The translations under genes and the position numbers were made by a program. This document shows, one piece after another, positions 1 to 5,193 of a stretch of 5,193 bases of DNA. The stretch spans positions 1 to 5,193 of the forward strand of contig QHTY01000235.1 of assembly GCA_003220985.1 (NCBI GenBank), given 5' to 3'. The stretch comes from Gemmatimonadota bacterium. Its GTDB lineage: Bacteria > Gemmatimonadota > Gemmatimonadetes > Gemmatimonadales > GWC2-71-9. The stretch's first letter is position 1, and each line of letters opens with the position of its first letter. The notes under the pieces are model-generated. The model was given only the letters and a program-made list of their open reading frames with translations, ran no database searches and was not told where the DNA came from.

Positions 1-408
1 ACGCTGAGCGCGGTGCTCAAGGGACTGGGCTACGACGTCACCGAAGCCGAGCACGGCGGCGAGGCCTGGGCCAACCTGCAGCTTCGCCATTTCCCAATTG
101 TCATTTCCGATTGGCAGATGCCGGAAGTCGACGGGCCAGAGCTTTGTCGCCGCATGCGCGCCCGCGCGACCGACTGCTACAGCTATTTCCTTTTGATCAC
201 CGCGACCGGTGGAAAAAAGCGCTATCTCGAGGGCATGGAGGCCGGGGCCGACGACTTCATCACCAAACCGATCGACGTGGACGAGCTGCGCGCCCGGCTC
301 AAAGCCGCCGAGCGAATCCTCGGCCTGCGGCAACACGTGCAACAGCTCGAGGGGTTGCTTCCCATATGTGCCTACTGCAAACGCATTCGCGATGCGTCGG
401 AGAACTGA
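1..408 (+). CDS. Response regulator receiver-domain protein, 5'-partial and ending at a premature in-frame TGA
   Basis: This is a two-component signalling receiver domain that would accept a phosphoryl group from a partner histidine kinase in the cytoplasm. The reading frame is open from base 1, so the true start and the N-terminal acidic pair (about 20 residues in this family) lie outside the window; the GTG at position 13 is internal. Visible receiver landmarks are the phosphoacceptor Asp in SDWQMP (codon 109-111), the conserved Thr in LLITATG, and the conserved Lys in FITKPID (codon 265-267). A short helical linker (about 289-354) leads to GLLPICAYCKRIRD, with a CxxC pair at codons 367-369 and 376-378. 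There is no DNA-binding or other classical output domain. The frame stops at TGA 406-408, yet a family-like continuation remains in frame downstream, so this is probably a truncated protein or an erroneous stop. The partner kinase and target are unknown. Confidence 0.9.
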   Translation, partial: TLSAVLKGLGYDVTEAEHGGEAWANLQLRHFPIVISDWQMPEVDGPELCRRMRARATDCYSYFLLITATGGKKRYLEGMEAGADDFITKPIDVDELRARLKAAERILGLRQHVQQLEGLLPICAYCKRIRDASEN

Positions 409-516
409 GAATCGATCGAGCGCTATGTCGAAGCGCGATCAGAAGCGCAGTTCAGTCACGGCTATTGTCCGGACTGTTACGAAAAACACGTGCGGCCTCA
501 GATAGAGGGACGTTGA
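409..516 (+). pseudogene. Detached C-terminal tail of the response regulator, in the same frame after the TGA
   Basis: The frame of the preceding gene continues without interruption for 35 sense codons to a second TGA at 514-516. It reads ESIERYVEARSEAQ, then FSHGYCPDCYEK and HVRPQIEGR. From family knowledge, proteins with the ICxYCKxIRD motif usually continue with a Trp, then IExYI, then FSHGxCPxC. The tail matches this closely, with TGA standing exactly where the Trp codon TGG would be expected. The second CxxC pair (codons 466-468 and 475-477) would join the first pair to make a probable metal-binding or redox four-Cys site. The tail has no start codon or ribosome site of its own, so I read it as part of the upstream gene, lost through a recent point mutation or hidden by a sequencing error. 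The preserved codons argue against long decay. Confidence 0.75.
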
Positions 517-541
517 CGGCGCGCGGGCCCCGCCGTATAAC
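513..541 (+). promoter_or_regulatory. Sigma70-type promoter of the TonB-dependent receptor gene
   Basis: A -35 hexamer TTGACG (513-518) and a -10 hexamer TATAAC (536-541) each match the consensus at five of six positions and are separated by exactly 17 bp. Transcription would begin near 548, giving a 5' untranslated region of only about 20 nt before the GTG start at 568. The -35 box overlaps the final TGA (514-516) of the response-regulator tail, so the receptor gene need not depend on upstream transcription. No operator palindrome stands out. The promoter is predicted from sequence only. Confidence 0.65.
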
Positions 542-557
542 CGAAGGACCGACTTCC

Positions 558-562
558 GGAGG
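558..562 (+). promoter_or_regulatory. Shine-Dalgarno site that fixes the GTG start of the receptor gene
   Basis: GGAGG lies 5 nt upstream of the GTG at 568-570. It supports this non-ATG start, which directly precedes a good signal peptide and falls within the short leader predicted from the promoter at 513-541. Confidence 0.75.
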
Positions 563-567
563 CTCCC

Positions 568-3360
568 GTGCGATTCCCGACGCTCGCGCTCGGACTGGTG
601 GTGGGAACCTGGTCGGCGCCCCTCGCCGCCCAGCAGCAGACCGGCACAGTTACCGGCACCGTCACCGCGGAGGCCGGCACGCCGCTCGCCAACGCCGCGG
701 TGGTGCTGGTCGGCACGGCGCGCACCGCCGTCACGAATGCCCGCGGCGAATACCACCTGAGCGTCCCCGCCGGCGCGCACATCCTGCGGGCGCGCATCAT
801 CGGGCACGCCGCTGCGGAGCAGCGCGTCACGGTCGGTGCCGGCGAGACGGTCACCGCCAACTTCCGGCTCACGCCCAGCCCTTTGGCGCTCTCCGAGGTG
901 ACCGTCATCGGCTCCCGCACCGCGCGTTCCGCGACCGAGACCCCCGTCCCGGTCGACGTGGTTTCGGCCGCCGAGATCGTGGAGATCGGCCAGACCGAAG
1001 TGAACCAGATCCTCGCCACCCTCGCGCCGTCGTTCAACGCGTCGCACCAGACCATCGCCGACGGCACCGACCACATCGACCCCGCCAGCCTCCGCGGCCT
1101 CGGTCCCGACCAAGTGCTCGTCCTGGTCAACGGCAAGCGTCGGCACACGAGCGCGCTCGTGTTCGTCAACGGCACCGTCGGCCGGGGAACCGTGGGCGTG
1201 GATTTGAACGCGATTCCTACCTCGGCCATTGACCATATCGAGGTGCTGCGCGACGGCGCCGCCGCCCAATACGGATCGGACGCGATCGCCGGCGTGATCA
1301 ACATCGTGCTGAAGGAGCAGACCGACAGGGTGGAGCTGACCACGACGACTGGAACGACGGCCGGTGGCCAGAGCGTCTGGGACATCACTAGCAGGCACGA
1401 CGGCGACCAGATCAAAACCGAGGTCAACTACGGCTTCGGCGTCGGCAGCCGTGGGTTCTTCAACGTCGCCGGCGAGTATCTGAATCGCGGCCCGACGAGC
1501 CGTGTCGCGCCCTACGCGGTCAACGACATCTTCCGCGGCGTCACCACGCAGGTGGGTACCGACTCGGCGCTGCGTGTCAACGGGCTCACGCGTGAAGACT
1601 TCACCATTCGGCTCGGCCAGGCCGCCGCCACCGTCGGGATGGCCTTTTACAACACGATGGTCCCACTCAGCGACCACGCCGAGTTCTACAGCTTCGGCGG
1701 CATCTCGCACCGCGACGGCCTGGCGGCCGGCTTCTATCGACTGCCCAGCCAGCAGGCGCGCGTCGTGCCGCAGCTCTATCCGTTCGGGTTCCTTCCCGAC
1801 ATTCACACGGTCCTCGATGACAACTCCTCGAGCGCCGGCGTGCGCGGTGCGCTCAATGGCTGGGACGTGGACTTCAGCGTCACCCACGGCACGAACGCGC
1901 TGCACTACTTCGTCGAGCACTCGAACAACGCCTCCATGGGCACGGCCAGCCCCACGACGTTCGACGCGGGACGACTCACCTTCGGCCAGACCGTCGGCAA
2001 CCTCGACTTGCTCCGGCCGCTCGGCGCGCGCCTCGGGCTCCAGTCCCTCTCGTTCGTGGCTGGCGGCGAGTTCCGGCGGGAAGAGTACCGCATCGACGCC
2101 GGCGAAGAGGCCTCCTGGCAGCTCGGCAACGGTGGCGACTCGGCGGGGGTGGACTTCGACACGACCAGCGCGGGGGCGCCTAAGGAATCCGGGGCCCAGG
2201 TCTTCCCGGGGTTTCAGCCGGCCAACGAGCTCGACCGCAGCCGCAATAGCCTGGGCGTGTACGCAGGACTCGAAAGCCAGGTGACCGATCGCTTCCTGAT
2301 GGACGTGGCGGGACGCTTCGAGAGCTACAGTGACTTCGGCCGCACGTTCAACGGCAAGGTCGCTGCCCGGCTCGAGCTCGCGCCATCGATCGCCCTCCGC
2401 GGGGCCGCGAGCACGGGATTCCGCGCGCCCTCGCTCGCGCAGGTGTGGTTCAACAACGTGAGCAATCAGTTCACCATCGACGCGAGCGGCAACCTGATCC
2501 TCAACCGCATCCTCACGAGCAACAACCAGAGCCGCGTGACGAAGGCGTTCGGGATCCCAGACCTCACCGAAGAGACGTCCGTGAACCTGAGCGCGGGGAT
2601 CACCGCGCGGCCCCGCGCTAATTTGTCGCTCACCGTAGACCTCTATCGCATCACGATCGACGGCCGGATCGTGCTCACGAGCCAGTTCTCCTCTCTCGCC
2701 GCGGTCGAGCCCAATCCGGCCATCCGGGCGCGGATCGCCCAGATCCTCGCGCCGTTTCAAGCCCAGGGAGTGACGACGGCCCAGTTCTTCGCCAACGCAG
2801 TGGACACGAAAACCCTTGGTGCCGACATCGTGTTGGCCTATGCGACGGCGCTCGGCGGCGGGGCGCTGAACCTTACTGGGTCGGCGAGCTTCACGAAGAC
2901 GGAGGTGGCGCGCGTCAATGTGCCCCAGGCCATGGCCGACAGTTTCGCGAGCGGCAACCTCGATACGATCCGCGTGCGCATTCTCAACCCCGAGGATCGG
3001 AACCGACTCGAAGATGGGCTCCCTCGCCAGAAGGGCTCAGTGCAGGCGCGCTGGCAGCGCGGTCGGTTCGGCGTTCTCGGGCGGACGACATACTACGGAT
3101 CGATCGAGTATCACCACCCAACCAACCCGGCGAACGACGAGCACTTCGGTGCCAAGACTCTAGGCGACCTCGATCTTTCGTACGAGTTGCTCGGCGGCGT
3201 GCGGCTCGCGGTCGGCGGCAGCAACATCTTCAACACGTATCCCGACCAGCAGGTCAAACCTGCGAACGTGAGCTTCGGTCGCTTCATCTACAGCCGGCGC
3301 GTCACCCAGTTCGGCATGAACGGCGGATTCTACTATGCGCGGCTGGCGTTGTCGCTCTAA
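568..3360 (+). CDS. TonB-dependent outer-membrane receptor with N-terminal carboxypeptidase-like regulatory domain
   Basis: This is a gated outer-membrane channel that imports a scarce ligand using energy passed on by TonB-ExbB-ExbD. The 930-residue product begins with a signal peptide (about residues 1-21, ending PLAA before QQQ). A carboxypeptidase-regulatory-like beta-sandwich follows (about 26-102; GTVTAEAGTPLANAAV and NARGEYHLSVPAG are typical). A TonB-box-like segment SEVTVIGSR lies at about 109-117. The plug domain spans about 122-249 and ends in the hallmark IEVLRDGAAAQYGSDAIAGV followed by INIVLK. The rest (about 250-930) is the beta-barrel, with family-typical stretches such as STGFRAPSLAQVWF, GAKTLGDLDLSYEL and a final strand FYYARLALSL. 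I saw no cysteine, as is usual for such barrels. Length and domains look complete. The start is GTG with GGAGG 5 nt upstream, behind its own promoter. No SusD-like or siderophore gene is present, so the substrate cannot be assigned. Confidence 0.97.
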   Translation: MRFPTLALGLVVGTWSAPLAAQQQTGTVTGTVTAEAGTPLANAAVVLVGTARTAVTNARGEYHLSVPAGAHILRARIIGHAAAEQRVTVGAGETVTANFRLTPSPLALSEVTVIGSRTARSATETPVPVDVVSAAEIVEIGQTEVNQILATLAPSFNASHQTIADGTDHIDPASLRGLGPDQVLVLVNGKRRHTSALVFVNGTVGRGTVGVDLNAIPTSAIDHIEVLRDGAAAQYGSDAIAGVINIVLKEQTDRVELTTTTGTTAGGQSVWDITSRHDGDQIKTEVNYGFGVGSRGFFNVAGEYLNRGPTSRVAPYAVNDIFRGVTTQVGTDSALRVNGLTREDFTIRLGQAAATVGMAFYNTMVPLSDHAEFYSFGGISHRDGLAAGFYRLPSQQARVVPQLYPFGFLPDIHTVLDDNSSSAGVRGALNGWDVDFSVTHGTNALHYFVEHSNNASMGTASPTTFDAGRLTFGQTVGNLDLLRPLGARLGLQSLSFVAGGEFRREEYRIDAGEEASWQLGNGGDSAGVDFDTTSAGAPKESGAQVFPGFQPANELDRSRNSLGVYAGLESQVTDRFLMDVAGRFESYSDFGRTFNGKVAARLELAPSIALRGAASTGFRAPSLAQVWFNNVSNQFTIDASGNLILNRILTSNNQSRVTKAFGIPDLTEETSVNLSAGITARPRANLSLTVDLYRITIDGRIVLTSQFSSLAAVEPNPAIRARIAQILAPFQAQGVTTAQFFANAVDTKTLGADIVLAYATALGGGALNLTGSASFTKTEVARVNVPQAMADSFASGNLDTIRVRILNPEDRNRLEDGLPRQKGSVQARWQRGRFGVLGRTTYYGSIEYHHPTNPANDEHFGAKTLGDLDLSYELLGGVRLAVGGSNIFNTYPDQQVKPANVSFGRFIYSRRVTQFGMNGGFYYARLALSL

Positions 3361-4105
3361 CGGCGGGGCGTTATGGATAGGTCTCGCGCTGTTGGCCGTC
3401 GGGCCGTCCGGCCGTCGGGCCGTCGCCCAGGGCATCGCCGACAACAGCTTCCTGATGGAAGAGGCGTACAATCAGGAGGCGGGCGTGGTCCAGCACATCA
3501 GCGCCTGGCAGCGCTCGCTACGCTCGGCGGCCTGGGCCTACACGTTCACGCAGGAGTGGCCGCTGGGCGGCCAGACGCATCAGCTGAGCTACACACTACC
3601 GGTACAACGCACGGAGAGTCCGTCGGCCATCGGGTTCAGTGACGCGTTGTTGAACTACCGCTATCAGCTGCGCCGCGCCGATGCGCGCGTGGCGATCGCG
3701 CCGCGCCTTTCGATGATTCTCCCGACCGGCAGCACGGCGCGCGGGCTCGGCAGCGGGCACGTCGGCGTACAGCTCAATGTCCCCGCGAGCGTGACGCTCA
3801 CGCCGGCGCTCGTGAGTCACTGGAACGCCGGCGTGACCGCGCTGCCGCAGCTGACGACGTACAACCTCGGCGCGAGCATGATCTGGCTCGCGCGTCCCAC
3901 GTTCAACCTGATGCTGGAGGTGACGTGGCTGGGGCAACCGCGCGGGGGCGCCCACGATGTCGTCATGAATCCCGGCGTGCGCTGGGCGTACAATTTTCCG
4001 AGCGGGCTGCAGATCGTGCCGGGGGTCGCATTTCCGGATGGGAAATCGGTGTTCTTATACCTGAGTTTTGAGCATCGGTTTCGGTCCGAAAACAAGGCCA
4101 AGTAG
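3335..4105 (+). CDS. Probable outer-membrane beta-barrel protein of unknown function (transporter/porin-like)
   Basis: The 256-residue product has an N-terminal hydrophobic stretch ALWIGLALLAV (residues 12-22) and an AVA site at 29-31 before Q32, so a cleaved Sec signal peptide is likely. The mature part starts GIADNSFLMEEAYNQEAGVVQHI, a motif I associate with uncharacterised exported proteins of Gemmatimonadota and Acidobacteria. It continues with alternating polar/hydrophobic strands (HQLSYTLPV, ALLNYRYQL, VAIAPRLSMILPTGS, GHVGVQLNVPASV) and a strand ending in Phe, SVFLYLSFEHRF, near the C-terminus. The ILPTG...GSGHVGVQLNVP pattern resembles barrels of the MetA-pathway phenol-degradation family, but I cannot confirm this. 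The ATG at 3335 overlaps the receptor gene by 26 nt and has GGCGGA (3322-3327) 7 nt upstream, which suggests translational coupling and shared expression. The start is likely but not certain. The signal-peptide region contains an 8-bp tandem repeat (3394-3425). Function is unknown; a role beside the receptor is inferred. Confidence 0.85.
   Translation: MRGWRCRSNGGALWIGLALLAVGPSGRRAVAQGIADNSFLMEEAYNQEAGVVQHISAWQRSLRSAAWAYTFTQEWPLGGQTHQLSYTLPVQRTESPSAIGFSDALLNYRYQLRRADARVAIAPRLSMILPTGSTARGLGSGHVGVQLNVPASVTLTPALVSHWNAGVTALPQLTTYNLGASMIWLARPTFNLMLEVTWLGQPRGGAHDVVMNPGVRWAYNFPSGLQIVPGVAFPDGKSVFLYLSFEHRFRSENKAK
3394..3425 (+). repeat. Four tandem copies of an 8-bp unit (GGCCGTCG, with C replacing the last base in copy 2)
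   Basis: Reading from 3394, the copies are GGCCGTCG, GGCCGTCC, GGCCGTCG and GGCCGTCG, so 31 of 32 bases fit a perfect repeat. The unit is not a multiple of three, so gain or loss of one copy shifts the reading frame of the barrel-protein gene. The repeat encodes about residues 21-30, between the hydrophobic core of the signal peptide and its AVA cleavage site. Three extra units equal 24 bp, that is eight codons. Removing them would join LALLAV directly to AQ, a more ordinary signal-peptide end. Confidence 0.9.
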
Positions 4106-4125
4106 CACGTCTCCGAAGGGCCGTA

Positions 4126-4140
4126 TCTTCAAATATTTGA
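4126..4140 (+). promoter_or_regulatory. AT-rich patch with a 12-bp palindrome upstream of the rRNA promoter (UP-element-like)
   Basis: TCAAATATTTGA at 4129-4140 is a perfect 12-bp palindrome in otherwise GC-rich DNA. It ends 5 bp before the -35 box of the rRNA promoter, about -42 to -56 from the predicted start. AT-rich DNA here is where UP elements contact the RNA polymerase alpha subunit in strong rRNA promoters; the palindrome could also bind a dimeric regulator. Both roles are inferred. Confidence 0.4.
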
Positions 4141-4145
4141 CCCCC

Positions 4146-4174
4146 TTGACTCACCTCGGACCCCCGGCTAGGAT
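4146..4174 (+). promoter_or_regulatory. Sigma70-type promoter of the rRNA operon
   Basis: The -35 hexamer TTGACT (4146-4151, five of six consensus matches) and -10 hexamer TAGGAT (4169-4174, four of six) are separated by exactly 17 bp. The following bases TCGCGTC form a GC-rich discriminator, the feature that makes rRNA promoters sensitive to ppGpp in well-studied bacteria. Transcription should start near 4181-4183, leaving about 175 nt of leader before the mature 16S 5' end. Position, the AT-rich upstream patch and the antitermination boxes downstream all support this being the rRNA promoter; a second one was not seen. Confidence 0.75.
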
Positions 4175-4181
4175 TCGCGTC

Positions 4182-4356
4182 TCGCTACGAAGTTTTTGCG
4201 TAGCCGCTCTTTGAGAATTGATGATCGAGTGTGTGGAGTGCGGCCCCGATTGAGCGGACGCGCCGTGTCAGATGCGCGCCGCAAGGGGTTTCAACTCTGA
4301 CGTTGATTCGGACGACAGTTTTCCAGTTGTTCGCAAGAGCTGTTCGAATTCTTCAA
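4182..4356 (+). other. Pre-16S leader RNA region
   Basis: This stretch lies between the predicted transcription start and the mature 16S rRNA and would be removed during processing. It contains the boxB-boxA-boxC block in its first third. Further on, GTCAGA (4267-4272) pairs with TCTGAC (4296-4301), and a weaker hairpin with a CGC loop sits at about 4325-4343. The long RNase III stem that normally flanks 16S needs a partner downstream of the gene, which is outside the window. No protein gene is supported here: a 64-codon open frame at 4272-4466 runs across the 16S start and is rejected. Confidence 0.65.
4184..4236 (+). promoter_or_regulatory. rRNA antitermination site: boxB-like hairpin, boxA and boxC
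   Basis: GCTACG (4184-4189) and CGTAGC (4199-4204) form a 6-bp perfect stem with a 9-nt loop, in the place of boxB. GCTCTTTGAGAA at 4206-4217 resembles boxA (E. coli TGCTCTTTAACAA), the binding site of NusB-NusE. TGTGTGG at 4230-4236 matches boxC of E. coli rRNA leaders. The order and spacing follow the E. coli arrangement, so this RNA segment probably loads the Nus-factor complex that prevents Rho-dependent termination in the untranslated rRNA. Nus factors themselves are not encoded here. Confidence 0.7.

Positions 4357-5193
<837 letters not shown>

Noticed and set aside
406..408. TGA read as Trp by a variant genetic code
   Set aside because: The receptor and barrel genes use TGG for Trp and the response-regulator tail itself ends in TGA. 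The high GC content also argues against a code change of the low-GC mollicute type.
111..1232. 373-codon open frame on the plus strand in another frame
   Set aside because: It runs through the response regulator, the promoter and the receptor start. The translation is low-complexity Arg/Ala/His/Pro, a typical GC-rich shadow.
498..1427. 309-codon open frame on the minus strand
   Set aside because: It is antisense to the receptor signal peptide and plug. The plus-strand frame has a full domain architecture, while this one has none.
439..2760. 773-codon open frame on the minus strand
   Set aside because: It lies antisense to the receptor gene, and its product is rich in Arg, Glu, Val and Asp with no domain, signal peptide or recognisable motif. 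Long antisense frames are expected opposite GC-rich genes.
3373..3642. Frame starting at the ATG at 3373, behind a GGCGGGGCG stretch
   Set aside because: It overlaps the barrel gene out of frame and encodes an Arg/Gly-rich peptide with no signal peptide. The frame from 3335 carries the exported barrel features to 4105.
4106..4145. Intrinsic terminator after the barrel gene
   Set aside because: The only clear palindrome, TCAAATATTTGA, is AT-rich, has no loop and is followed by C residues rather than a T run.

Overview
The window looks like a chromosomal segment of a GC-rich, Gram-negative (diderm) bacterium. Two consecutive genes encode signal-peptide-bearing outer-membrane proteins, and the 16S rRNA has a sequence pattern that I associate with the phylum Gemmatimonadota (for example the GTTGTCCGGAATCACTGGGC stretch after the 530 region). 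That placement comes from memory of the pattern, not from a search. All supported genes lie on the plus strand.

Region by region. (1) Positions 1-516 hold the 3' part of a two-component response-regulator gene. Its receiver domain is clear, but an in-frame TGA at 406-408 cuts off a C-terminal tail (409-516) that is still readable in the same frame and carries the second half of a CxxC...CxxC motif. (2) A strong sigma70-type promoter (TTGACG, 17 bp, TATAAC; 513-541) overlaps the end of that tail and leads through a GGAGG ribosome site to a 930-residue TonB-dependent receptor (568-3360, GTG start). (3) A 256-residue probable outer-membrane beta-barrel protein (3335-4105) starts inside the last codons of the receptor gene. 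Its signal-peptide region contains four tandem copies of an 8-bp unit. (4) Positions 4106-4356 contain no protein gene but hold a well-formed rRNA operon control region: an AT-rich palindrome, a promoter (TTGACT, 17 bp, TAGGAT), and a leader with boxB-like hairpin, boxA and boxC elements. (5) From about 4357 to the window edge runs the first ~837 nt of a 16S rRNA gene, cut by the window end.

How they fit together: the receptor and the small barrel protein are probably one transcription unit, co-translated through a 26-nt overlap, and probably act together at the outer membrane; the transported substrate cannot be told from sequence. The response regulator is transcriptionally separable and has no visible link to them. 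The rRNA operon is an independent unit whose promoter starts only about 40 bp after the barrel gene. I do not see a convincing new biological system here. The observations most worth checking are the in-frame stop in the response regulator and the 8-bp repeat in the signal-peptide coding region.
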